Of a stretch of DNA of 27,256 nucleotides, positions 14,673 to 22,685 are shown in pieces. A model generated the notes under the pieces. That model worked only from the letters and a program-made list of their open reading frames with translations, was not told where the DNA came from and did no database searches. The stretch is from an uncultured Desulfobacterales bacterium. Its GTDB lineage: Bacteria; Desulfobacterota; Desulfobacteria; Desulfobacterales; JAFDCJ01. The stretch's first letter is position 1, and each line of letters begins with the position of its first letter. The stretch spans positions 1 to 27,256 of the forward strand of contig CALZJV010000072.1 in the NCBI GenBank assembly GCA_945787595.1, read 5' to 3'. Made by a program: the position numbers and the translations under genes.

Positions 14673-15965
14673 TCATTTTGCTGAAATGATGCCATTGAGA
14701 GCAAAAATCTTGAGTGGATCACTTTTGCCCTTAATTTTTGTAGCCGGTAATTCTTTCAAGTGGAAACTATCATCCAATCTTCTTCTGGTGGTTGCGCTGA
14801 TAATAATTTCCGTACCCAGATCCTTGTTTAAGCCCTGCAATCTTGAGGCCAAATTCACCGTATCTCCAATTAGGGCATAGGAAGGTTGATCCTCACTTCC
14901 TGTATTGCCGGCCAGCAACTCTCCCGTATGAATACCGACACCGTGTCTAAAAGGTACTTTTCCCTCTTTGACTCTGCTACTGTTTAATTCTTTCAGATTT
15001 TTTTTCATTTCAAGGGCGGCCATAACAGCCTTTTTAGCATGAGCATCGTATGACAGGGGAACACCAAAAGCAGCTTCTATTTCATCTCCCACATATTGTA
15101 GCACTAGTCCTTTATGCTTGCGAATAGCCTTTTGCATGGCTGTGAAATAAGTTCTCATGCTTTTGATGACCTCTTCAGGGTCATTCTTTTCCACAAAAGG
15201 GGTAAAATCTCGCAGATCCGCAAAAAGTACTGTTGCTTCCGCTCTTTCTCCATTAAGGGGAATACTGCCGTCAAGTATCTTGTCTCTGATTTCAGGGGTG
15301 ACATATTTTCCAAATATATTTTTTACAAAGTTCTTTTCTTCTTGTTCTTTGTAGTTCTGAATGATTAGCTTTTTTGCTCTTTTACCGATATATCCTGAAA
15401 CAAAAGCAATACCTAATAAAATAATACCTTTAAACATTGAAAACATTGCTAAGTAGGGGTGAGTGATGATATGACCCTGATAATCATATAATGTAAAACC
15501 AATCAAAATCATCACACTTGCAGTAGCACAATACAGAGAAAGTTTAAAGTCAAATCTGAGACCACTCATGGCGTTGATAAAGAAAAGCGCAAGAAATGCC
15601 GGAATATCAGTTGTTATTTCATAGATACTCCTGCTCATTGTATATCTTATAATAAGGACAAGTATGGATATAAAAATAATATCTAAAGTAACTAAGTAAT
15701 ATTTTATTGCTGAAAAATATTTCTTCGTTTTGTGATAGTGCCAAAGAAAGAAAGCCAGACATATGAAGGAAACACATAGGCTGGAAATTAAAACGAACCT
15801 CATGTTCAATGAGGCGCCAACAGATACTCTCGCAACACTCGCCATAAAAAGAATTAAGATAAAAACAGATATTCTGGCTATATGAATTTTCTTTTCATTC
15901 TGAATTTCTTCATTTTTGATGCTGCCGATTCTTGATTGTAAAACTTCTGGTTCATTTATATCCAT
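14673..15965 (-). CDS. Membrane-bound class III adenylate/guanylate cyclase
   Basis: The 430-residue protein has about six membrane segments (30-190) and then a class III cyclase domain (about 240-425). FADLRDFT gives metal ligand D250 and QYVGDEIEAAFG gives D294. GVGIHTGELLAGNTG and LIGDTVNLASRLQG are the usual later motifs, including the transition-state Asn and Arg. The position that is Lys in typical adenylate cyclases (before YVGD) is Gln290, and the Thr/Asp before IGD is Ala364, so base selection is not obvious. FGKYVTPEIRDKIL before the domain is a common bacterial linker. Product: cAMP most likely, from an unknown membrane signal. TTAGGAGTAAATT precedes the ATG. Confidence 0.9.
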   Translation of the reverse strand: MDINEPEVLQSRIGSIKNEEIQNEKKIHIARISVFILILFMASVARVSVGASLNMRFVLISSLCVSFICLAFFLWHYHKTKKYFSAIKYYLVTLDIIFISILVLIIRYTMSRSIYEITTDIPAFLALFFINAMSGLRFDFKLSLYCATASVMILIGFTLYDYQGHIITHPYLAMFSMFKGIILLGIAFVSGYIGKRAKKLIIQNYKEQEEKNFVKNIFGKYVTPEIRDKILDGSIPLNGERAEATVLFADLRDFTPFVEKNDPEEVIKSMRTYFTAMQKAIRKHKGLVLQYVGDEIEAAFGVPLSYDAHAKKAVMAALEMKKNLKELNSSRVKEGKVPFRHGVGIHTGELLAGNTGSEDQPSYALIGDTVNLASRLQGLNKDLGTEIIISATTRRRLDDSFHLKELPATKIKGKSDPLKIFALNGIISAK

Positions 15966-16014
15966 AATTTACTCCTAACCAAAGAAAGCGAGACCCCAGC
16001 AGGTTTAAGTATAT

Positions 16015-16299
16015 TTAATAATCATGCGCTTCATCATAAACATAATTACCTCCCTTGATTTTTATTCGCTTCGTTAAACGATAATAGTCAAAATTTCTTT
16101 GATCTATTTTAGAAGCTGAGTTCCCTTCAATGGGTGTTTCTATCATAGAGATTTTTCGTGGATCTGGAGTAAAGTACAAGGGAAGATGATCAAAATTAAA
16201 TAATCGGGGACGACTCAAGGGTGTTGTCACTTGGAAAAGAGATCTTTTGCTACTCCAGTGGTGTTTATAAGATATTGAATATGAATTATTTTTCTTGCT
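16015..16299 (-). pseudogene. Unknown small protein, start lost or frameshifted
   Basis: The frame is open for 95 codons but has no usable start near its beginning; GTG 16230 would give 71 residues without a ribosome site. The sequence is protein-like (WSSKRSLFQV, PRLFNFDHLPLYFTPDPRK, RIKIKGGNYVYDEAHDY). An ATG at 16303 is one base out of frame, and loss of a single A in the run GAAAAATAA would join it. So this is either a frameshifted small gene or a 3' remnant. I do not recognise it. It lies about 50 bases upstream of the cyclase gene on the same strand. Confidence 0.4.
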
Positions 16300-16692
16300 T
16301 CATACTAATGAGTGTTATTCTCAAATGACACATTGAAGTGTTCAATATTACAGATTGCCAGAAAACAAGATATTACTCAAGTACAGATTTATTGAGAGTA
16401 TCTGCAATTTCATAAAACTACAGATATGTAGATGCTATTCCCATAATTTAATTTTTACTTGATGGCATAAATCTTTTTGAGTTCAATAATACAGGTACGT
16501 TTACAATATCTCAACTTTGGAGCGTCTCAATTTTTTACGGATACTATTCACATATCGGTAATTGAGGCTCGTCTGCGATTCGTTGGAGAATATCAGGTTT
16601 TAAAACACATACAAAACCTGTGCTACACAGCAAATTCATGCATTTCATAAGATCATCGATAGGTTTAAATTTAGGCAGCATTATTATTTTGA
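16300..16692. other. 393-bp AT-rich intergenic region
   Basis: No gene is supported on either strand. A short string ACAGATATGTAGATGCTATTC (16420-16440) resembles one at 18393-18413 on the other side of the amidohydrolase gene. Confidence 0.4.
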
Positions 16693-18147
16693 TCAATCAA
16701 TAAATTTTTGCAACATTGCCTTGTCGTACCATCTTCCTGATGCCATAACCCCAAGAATATTTTTGATATTGGCTACGTCTTCAAGTGGATTATCGTTTAT
16801 TAAGATTAGATCAGCCCTTTTGCCAATCTCAATTGTGCCGAAATCTCCGTTAGCATTCATCTCCTCAACTACTATCGCTGCATTGATTGTTCCCGTTTTG
16901 ATTGCTTCGTAAGGAGTGAACCCATTCTCTGTCAGAATGCGCAATTCATCATGAATCGAAAAACCAGGTACGAGACCCATCCGTCCAGTACCGGCATCAG
17001 TTGCCAAAATGAGGTGGACACCGGCTTTCTTCAGATGATGAAGAAGCATTAAGTCGGCTTTGCGTTTATACGGAGCAAAAACCTCGCCCCCACGAAATTG
17101 AATTTGGTGCTTTTCTCGTCCCTTTTCGAAGGCATCCAAGTAGCTTTTTGGCAGGTACTTGTTCTCAGGTTTCGACAAAAATTTTTCTGGCTCAAAAAGC
17201 TTCTCAACAATCAGATCATCTAAAAAAAGGGTTGTACAGACGGGAATATTCTCCGATTTCAATTTGTTAGCAGTCAACGCCATTTTATTTGCGAGAATCT
17301 CCTCAATTTCCTCCATATTGGAATTCAAGTATGGTTTAAATTGTTGAAACGTTGCTACAATGACGTACGACATCCATTCATGCTCATTACTAAAATATCT
17401 TTTCCTATCAAAATCTACAAATTCCCAAAACAATTCCTCAATATGGGCTATTTCGTCCATGCCTTCTGATAAAATCCCCTCCAGCCCGACTTGAAATGGG
17501 ATATGTCCTGCTGTGTATATATTAAGCTCCTTGGCGGTTGAAATCGCCCTGCGAAACTCATCTTTAGACAGGAATGAGTATAGCTTGATAAAATCAAAGC
17601 CTTTAGCCTTTTGTTCGCGCACCATTTCTTCGGGATTGCTAATATTTCCTCTGAGCTGCTCCCCGCAAGTGTATATTGCCGGGCCGATGAGTTCTCCCTT
17701 TTGGATTCCTGTTCGCCAGTAAAGGACATAGTCCGGAGATCTGCCTTTTGGACCAAAACACCTGATAGTTGTAACGCCATTGGCAAGGTACAGGAGAAGG
17801 GGTGATACCGGCCATTCACTCAATGAGTCATCCCAGTTATCTCTTGTATGCATATGCATATCAGCCAGCCCCGGCATCAGATATGCTCCCGTTCCATTTA
17901 TGCGTTGCGAATTTTCCGGCACGGCGATCGTTTCTGATGGACCGATTTCGATAATTCTGTTCCCTTTGACCAAAACAGTTTGGTTTTTAACTATTTTTTC
18001 ATCTGTCATGGGAACAAGGTTTACATTTTGGAATGCAATGACTTCTTCACTTTTTTGAACCAGTGAAGGCAAACTGCTCTGGTATTTTGAACAGCCTACA
18101 AAGATTAGTAGGGAAAGTGTTATTGCCAATATCGATTTTGTATTCAT
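16693..18147 (-). CDS. Lipoprotein amidohydrolase (imidazolonepropionase/prolidase-like)
   Basis: AGGGGGATAAA precedes the ATG. The 484-residue protein has a lipoprotein signal ending LLIFVGC (C19), so it is membrane-anchored outside the cytoplasm. The amidohydrolase metal set is complete: H98 and H100 in GLADMHMHT, bridging K188 in DFIKLYSF, H215 in TAGHIPF, H235 in IAHIEE and D384 in LATDAGTG. KRADLILINDNPLEDV is the standard C-terminal strand. Extracytoplasmic relatives hydrolyse Xaa-Pro/Arg/Lys dipeptides or cyclic amides; the exact substrate is unknown. It is alone, flanked by AT-rich gaps, in a stretch that looks acquired. Confidence 0.9.
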   Translation of the reverse strand: MNTKSILAITLSLLIFVGCSKYQSSLPSLVQKSEEVIAFQNVNLVPMTDEKIVKNQTVLVKGNRIIEIGPSETIAVPENSQRINGTGAYLMPGLADMHMHTRDNWDDSLSEWPVSPLLLYLANGVTTIRCFGPKGRSPDYVLYWRTGIQKGELIGPAIYTCGEQLRGNISNPEEMVREQKAKGFDFIKLYSFLSKDEFRRAISTAKELNIYTAGHIPFQVGLEGILSEGMDEIAHIEELFWEFVDFDRKRYFSNEHEWMSYVIVATFQQFKPYLNSNMEEIEEILANKMALTANKLKSENIPVCTTLFLDDLIVEKLFEPEKFLSKPENKYLPKSYLDAFEKGREKHQIQFRGGEVFAPYKRKADLMLLHHLKKAGVHLILATDAGTGRMGLVPGFSIHDELRILTENGFTPYEAIKTGTINAAIVVEEMNANGDFGTIEIGKRADLILINDNPLEDVANIKNILGVMASGRWYDKAMLQKFID

Positions 18148-18422
18148 TTTATCCCCCTATAATAGCAAAGCCTCTACACCGTAGAATGATTGCTCCATCT
18201 TGCAAGTATCCCATGTTGGCAGCAACCTTTGACTTATTGAGATAATATGCAAAAACCACACCTCAAAAAACCTTGGATACTATTATGTAATCACAGAAAT
18301 CGTGGAACTTGTGATTAGTAGATGAAAGCACAAAAATATCGTGCATTGAGAATCTAAACATTTCTTGCCAATATCAAAATAATTAAATAATTACAGATAG
18401 GTAAACGCTATCCAAACTTATT
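18148..18422. other. AT-rich region upstream of the amidohydrolase gene
   Basis: About 275 bases without a gene. It presumably carries the promoter of the leftward amidohydrolase gene, but no convincing -35/-10 pair was found. Confidence 0.35.
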
Positions 18423-18479
18423 TCCTAACAAAAAAAGCCAAGTCGCACTAAAATGGCAACTCGGCTTTATAAGTTAGGA
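18423..18479. repeat. 57-bp imperfect palindrome: attC-like site or terminator
   Basis: Outer arms TCCTAAC (18423-18429) and GTTAGGA (18473-18479) are perfect complements. After four unpaired bases on each side, AAAGCC-A-AGT-C-GC (18434-18446) pairs with GC-A-ACT-C-GGCTTT (18456-18468), with symmetric mismatches and a 9-base loop. The two-box R/L design and 57-base length resemble an integron attC site, although the outer base of each R box departs from RYYYAAC/GTTRRRY. On the minus strand the inner hairpin is followed by seven T, so a leftward intrinsic terminator is the simpler alternative. Confidence 0.5.
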
Positions 18480-19055
18480 CAATCGGCATTAGCCCCCCCC
18501 CGCTGGGTTTTGCGTTGTCTTTTATTTATCGACTAAAAAATGAGCTTAATTTGTTCCTTTCCGAAATTCTAATCTTAAATCATTACCAAAACTTATGAAT
18601 TTATGTCAACTTTTATTATTATAGCTGTCAAGTTTAGGCCATCCACCGGCGGTCGGTTATAAACGGTAATGCTTTCACCTCGTTGATGATAGTTTTTGTT
18701 GCTCAAAAACATACTATCCGCTTGATTGCTCAAGCGCAACGGGGTTTTTTACTTTTTTTGACGGTGAATCAGGGATCCTCCGCACACCGTCAATTTCTTA
18801 ATTCATTTCAAATATTCATTTCGCTTTTCCATAAAGAATCTTCAAGTTTTCGGTTGGTTAGCCGAAATAAAATGATGGTAACGATTGCTGCTCAAAAGCG
18901 GCGCTATGCGGGTGGCGTGCCGGCAAAATATTCAACGCTGCTGGCTTATTTGCGAAATCCACGCGATTTATGTGAGAAAAAATGAATAATACCAATTGGC
19001 GGGATCTCTGCCATATTGCTTGGGGTACTAAATTTATTTGGGAGGGATTTCTGAA
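18480..19055. other. 576-bp region without a supported gene
   Basis: It contains a run of nine C (about 18493-18501) and a hairpin TTGACGGTG/CACCGTCAA (18759-18767 with 18785-18793). Two related strings around 18685 and 18872 both translate as MM(I/V)xx(V/A)AQK in one plus frame. That frame (100 codons from 18683) has no ribosome site and no recognisable content. Confidence 0.4.
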
Positions 19056-19736
19056 ATGAATAAAATATTATGGTTACTCATTCCTGCCTATTTTTTGGTC
19101 CTGGGGGGCTGTCAGGATCAGGGACCGGTTGAACGGTCATGGGGTAAAATGAAAGGGCTCGAACATATTGTGGGGAATATGAATGATGATTCCTATTCCA
19201 CGGGGAGGACACAGGAACCGCGGCCCAATGCACTCGGTGAGAATGTTCACATGACCGATTATGAAGGTGAATTCGTATGGTCGGAGTATGCTGCCACATG
19301 GTGCAAGGCATGCAAGCAGCAAACGCCGGTAACCAAAAGAGTCGAAGCGGAACTGGGTGATGAGGTTGTTTTTCTGACCATCATGACAGGTAAGAGCAAT
19401 AAATACAATGATCATGCCACACAGGATACGGCAAGGCAATGGGCCGGTAAATATGAATTATCGCCGGATCGGGTTCTTGCAGCCAAGTTATGGTATAAAA
19501 CAGTACCGGAGCACCGATTTTACTCACCACAGGGGCATACACTATTTGTTCATGTCGGATATCTGAATGGAGAACAAATTAAACAGGTTATCGATTATTA
19601 CCGAACAGGGTGGGAAAAATGGTCGGAAACCGGTGAGGAGGCCGATTGGATGGCGTCGCTGGGCAATAATTTTTCTATTTATCTACTTGAAAGTGTCTTC
19701 ATTGTCAATAATTCGCTGAAAAGCACTACATTGTAG
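19056..19736 (+). CDS. Thioredoxin-fold lipoprotein
   Basis: GGGAGGGA stands ahead of ATG 19056, which opens a lipoprotein signal peptide ending VLGGC (C19); an upstream in-frame start at 19038 would spoil the signal. The 226-residue product contains EYAATWCKACKQQTP with a CxxC pair (C83, C86), the thioredoxin/TlpA active site. VFLTIMTGKSNKYNDH follows as the next strand, and VPEHRFYSPQGHTLFVHVGYL is the cis-Pro to last-strand region. The C-terminal ~40 residues are an extension. It is probably a periplasmic thiol-disulfide reductase or cytochrome/metalloprotein maturation helper. No partner DsbD/CcdA gene is in the window. Confidence 0.85.
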   Translation: MNKILWLLIPAYFLVLGGCQDQGPVERSWGKMKGLEHIVGNMNDDSYSTGRTQEPRPNALGENVHMTDYEGEFVWSEYAATWCKACKQQTPVTKRVEAELGDEVVFLTIMTGKSNKYNDHATQDTARQWAGKYELSPDRVLAAKLWYKTVPEHRFYSPQGHTLFVHVGYLNGEQIKQVIDYYRTGWEKWSETGEEADWMASLGNNFSIYLLESVFIVNNSLKSTTL

Positions 19737-19962
19737 TAATTAAAAGGCTGCTGCATGGGAATGCCGAGGTGAAAGATAGCTTGCCATTCTCAATAATCGG
19801 AAACTTGCTGAAATTTTTATAGATTTCTTATGGATATCGTAAAATTTTATAATGTTCGGATGGGAATAAAATTCAAAAATATTTGCGATTAAAAGACCTC
19901 TATCGTCATTTAGTCCAGTGGGTTTGTAAATGTCAATTCTAAATAACGAAGGGAGGCAAATC

Positions 19963-20070
19963 ATGAACGTTTCACAAGCCTCAAGAATTTTGCCGGTCTA
20001 TCACCGAGTCCATTCAAAGCACGATACCTTCCGGGACTACAATTTTATCATTGCCAAGTTCAACCAAAAT
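19963..20070 (+). pseudogene. N-terminal stub of a tyrosine site-specific integrase
   Basis: A textbook ribosome site (AAGGGAGGCAAATC) precedes ATG 19963. About 35 codons follow, with YHRVHSKHDTFRDYNFII and AKFNQ matching the SAM-like core-binding N-terminus of phage/transposon tyrosine recombinases (YHxxNSKKNTxxxYxFxLxxF). After about 20070 the frame is only antisense to a prpD-type gene. Catalytic domain absent, so inactive. The exact junction, about 20055-20075, is inferred. Confidence 0.55.
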
Positions 20071-20271
20071 AGTGCTATCGTCTCTGCTGTCATATTGCAC
20101 CATGGCGTCCATGAGCAACCGGTTCAGTTGGGCTTCGCGAGATCCGGCAATGGCGACTCCGATAAAATCAAGCAGAGACGCTTTCGCAGCAGCAATAACT
20201 TCTGCATTGCAGTCTGAAAATTCTAAATTTTCAATAAAGTCAGCCAACTTTTCGGTAGCATGATGAGACAT
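20014..20271 (-). pseudogene. Truncated MmgE/PrpD-family dehydratase, N-terminus only
   Basis: From ATG 20271 (TTG 20280 is closer to GGAGG) the frame reads TEKLADFIENLEFSDCNAEV and AKASLLDFIGVAIAGSREA, the N-terminal helices of the MmgE/PrpD family (2-methylcitrate dehydratase, cis-aconitate decarboxylase and relatives, about 450 residues). Only 86 codons are open, and the last ~20 overlap the integrase stub in antisense, so true PrpD sequence probably ends near 20070. The rest of the gene is not found to the left. Recombination involving the integrase element probably truncated it. Confidence 0.75.
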
Positions 20272-20280
20272 GTGTGTCAA

Positions 20281-20591
20281 ATGGCCTCCTGTCCTTATTT
20301 GCCGCGGTTTTTAATTTTTAATTAGCCACAGACCCACACGGACAGACACAGACAACTTTTTCTAAAGTCTAATTCGCCACAGCTTGCGGCAATATGGTAG
20401 ATATTATTCCTATAGTCCGATACCCTGCCAGCTCTGCTGCGGGGAACTTTGATTACCGGCAAAGGCTATTTAACCGGGGCAGCTATAATTTTTAGTTTTA
20501 TTTCGTTCCAAATTGGTTAAATGGTGTTTGAACCTTACCAGCAAAATCGGCTTGCTAAAAGCGAAAAAAACGGGTATTTCAAATCACTCAA
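20281..20591. other. 311-bp intergenic region
   Basis: No gene. It contains a CA/GA-rich filler string (agccacagacccacacggac agacacagac at about 20323-20352). A TATAAT at 20484-20489 has no matching -35. The next gene has no clear ribosome site. Confidence 0.4.
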
Positions 20592-21461
20592 ATGAACAGT
20601 TTAGCAATATTTCTGGTAATATCTGCTGCTTTTGTACATGCGTTTTGGAATCTGCTGGCGAAGAGAGCCGGTGGGGGCGTCGTTTTTATCTGGCTGTTTG
20701 CTGCTCTTTCGTCAGTTATTTATGCACCGATATCTGTCTATATTCTCTGGATAATGCGCCCCCAGATCGGTCTTACTGGTCTGACATTTATATTCGTAAG
20801 TGCTTTATTGCATCTTTTATATTTTTTTGTATTGCAACGCGGGTATTCAAAAGGCGATTTATCTCTGGTTTATCCGTTGGCGCGTGGAACCGGGCCGATG
20901 TTATCGGCCTTTGCGGCTATTGTATTCTTTGGTGAACGGCCGGGATTACTCGCTATGATGGGTGCATTGCTGGTCATCGTCAGTGTGTTCTACCTATCCG
21001 GCGGAGCAAAGCTCGTTGAGAAAAAAGGTGAAACTGCAGCCAGCTGGGCCGTTCGCTACGGTTTTTTTTGCGGTGTGGTAATCGCTGCTTACACTCTCTG
21101 GGATAAGCATGCGGTTGCCTCTTTGTTGATACCACCGGTGATACTTGACTGGGCATCCAGTATCATCAGAATGCTGGTGTTGGGTCCGTATGCAATCAAA
21201 AGATGGGACGAAGTAAAAAACCAATGGCGCATTAATAGAAAGTTGGCTATCGGCGTCGCTGTTTTTAACCCGCTTTCCTATATCCTGGTCTTAACGGCTT
21301 TGGTTTTTACCCCGGTCAGCTATGTCGCACCGGCAAGGGAAATCAGCATCTTATTTGGAACGCTTATGGGGGCCCATATTCTATCCGAGGGCCATTCAAG
21401 GCGCAGGATCATTTCGGCCTGTATCATGATACTCGGTGTTATCGGGTTGTCTCTCGGATAG
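20592..21461 (+). CDS. EamA/DMT-family transporter
   Basis: The 289 residues form about ten membrane segments in two EamA repeats, the standard size of this family. VHAFWNLLAKRA at 15-26 and LVYPLARGTGPMLSAFAAIVFFGE in the first repeat are typical, as is PVSYVAPAREISILFGTLMGAHILSE in the second. Such carriers export or import amino acids, nucleosides or other small metabolites by proton exchange; the substrate is unknown. ATG 20592 is the family-typical start although no Shine-Dalgarno is visible. The dehydrogenase genes follow 41 and 325 bases later, so a shared metabolite is plausible. Confidence 0.9.
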   Translation: MNSLAIFLVISAAFVHAFWNLLAKRAGGGVVFIWLFAALSSVIYAPISVYILWIMRPQIGLTGLTFIFVSALLHLLYFFVLQRGYSKGDLSLVYPLARGTGPMLSAFAAIVFFGERPGLLAMMGALLVIVSVFYLSGGAKLVEKKGETAASWAVRYGFFCGVVIAAYTLWDKHAVASLLIPPVILDWASSIIRMLVLGPYAIKRWDEVKNQWRINRKLAIGVAVFNPLSYILVLTALVFTPVSYVAPAREISILFGTLMGAHILSEGHSRRRIISACIMILGVIGLSLG

Positions 21462-21502
21462 GCCCTCTTAATCTGAGTACATCCACACAGAAAAGGAGAC
21501 GC

Positions 21503-22360
21503 ATGATGAGCAAACAAAATATTGGCGTTATACATCCCGGTATGATGGGGATCTGTGTTGCCGCAACCATTCAGAACAGCGGCCATGAAGTCTACTGGGC
21601 GTCCGAGGGGCGCGGTCCGCAGAGCCGGGAACGGGCAGAAAAATTCAATCTTTCCGATGCCGGCTCATTGGCAACCCTGTGCCAGACCTGCTCGGTGATC
21701 ATCAGCGTGTGCCCGCCCCACGCTGCGGAAGATGTGGCGGAACAGGTACTGGCACACGCTTTTCAGGGGGTTTACCTGGATGTAAACGCCATTTCACCGC
21801 AACGGACGATCCGTATCGGGCAACTCATGCACAGGGCCGGGGTAGACTTTGTCGACGGCGGCATCATCGGCCTTCCTGTGTGGCAACGCGGAAAGACCTG
21901 GCTCTATCTTTCCGGTGAAAAAGCGACGGAAGCAGCAAGTTTTTGCTCAGGAGGGCCCTTGGAGATCAGTGTCGTTGGGGATAAAATCGGCAAGGCCTCG
22001 GCCTTGAAAATGTGCTATGCAGCCTACACGAAGGGTACAACCGCCTTGCTGTGTGGGATTTTAGCAACAGCTCAGGTACTGGGGGTGCGGGGAGAGTTAG
22101 AGACTCAATGGTCGAGGGACTGGACCAATTTTGGCACACAGGCGGGAGAAAGGGTGCGGAATGTCACGGCCAAGGCCTGGCGATTCGCAGGTGAGATGTC
22201 GGAAATCGCGGCAACCTTTCGCGAAGCAGGCATGCCGGGCGAGTTCCATGCTGCCGCGGAGATAATTTATCGTAGACTTGCGGGATTCAAAGACGCCCCT
22301 TCGACACCGGCCCTTGAAGAAGTGCTGGAGAAGTTGGCCCAAACATCTGATAATAGCTAA
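21503..22360 (+). CDS. 6-phosphogluconate dehydrogenase-like NAD(P) oxidoreductase (DUF1932 type)
   Basis: AAGGAGACGC precedes ATG 21503 (ATG 21506 is equally possible). The 285-residue protein begins with the Rossmann motif IGVIHPGMMG (GxxxxGxMG type). DVNAISPQRTIRIGQ and VDFVDGGIIG are family markers of the beta-hydroxyacid dehydrogenase superfamily. GKASALKMCYAAYTKG carries the catalytic Lys. The C-terminal helical domain resembles DUF1932. It would oxidise a small 3-hydroxy acid or related alcohol with NAD(P). It lies between an EamA transporter and a second dehydrogenase on the same strand. Confidence 0.85.
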   Translation: MMSKQNIGVIHPGMMGICVAATIQNSGHEVYWASEGRGPQSRERAEKFNLSDAGSLATLCQTCSVIISVCPPHAAEDVAEQVLAHAFQGVYLDVNAISPQRTIRIGQLMHRAGVDFVDGGIIGLPVWQRGKTWLYLSGEKATEAASFCSGGPLEISVVGDKIGKASALKMCYAAYTKGTTALLCGILATAQVLGVRGELETQWSRDWTNFGTQAGERVRNVTAKAWRFAGEMSEIAATFREAGMPGEFHAAAEIIYRRLAGFKDAPSTPALEEVLEKLAQTSDNS

Positions 22361-22505
22361 GGTCTTTAAGAGGTTACGCTTGGGGAAATTGGCTTCTGCG
22401 GGGCAGCAATCACACTGCTTATTTTATGAGGTCAAATACAGGTGTCAGCCCAGCCGCCGGCCAAAAACACGGCCGGTCTAATCGAAGAAGAAACTCCAAC
22501 ATGAC

Positions 22506-22660
22506 AAATGTCGAATGTCGAATGTCGATTGACGAATGTCGAATTAAGGAATTCTTTCTATTTTATTTGCTAAAAATAGCAGAGCGAAGCGACATCTACA
22601 ATTCGTCAATCGTGATTCGAGTTTGTTTCGGATTTCGGATTTCGAGTTTCGAATTTCCGG
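22506..22660. repeat. Two heptamer filler tracts
   Basis: Tract 1 (22506-22547): AAATGTC, GAATGTC, GAATGTC, GATTGAC, GAATGTC, GAATTAA. Tract 2 (22626-22660): TTTCGGA, TTTCGGA, TTTCGAG, TTTCGAA, TTTCCGG. Between them is AGAGCGAAGCGACATC (22581-22596), also seen in reverse beside the 2831 tract. These account for most of the gap 22361-22685, and no gene is in it. Confidence 0.8.
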
Positions 22661-22685
22661 ATTATCCGGGTCAGGAGTAGAAGAA

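Noticed and set aside
18493..18501. Run of nine C as a phase-variation tract
   Set aside because: It is not within or just ahead of a supported gene, so no switch can be argued.
18423..18700. Riboswitch or small RNA upstream of the amidohydrolase
   Set aside because: The palindrome fits neither a c-di-GMP nor another riboswitch core I know, and it lies about 280 bases from the gene with its T-run on the same strand.
18683..18985. 100-codon plus frame with two MM(I/V)xx(V/A)AQK segments
   Set aside because: No ribosome site, a strong hairpin inside, no recognisable content; probably a weak DNA repeat.
22623..22685. TTG start and N-terminal extension of the 3-hydroxyacyl-CoA dehydrogenase-like gene
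   Set aside because: The extra residues translate the TTTCGGA heptamer tract; ATG 22686 has a good ribosome site.
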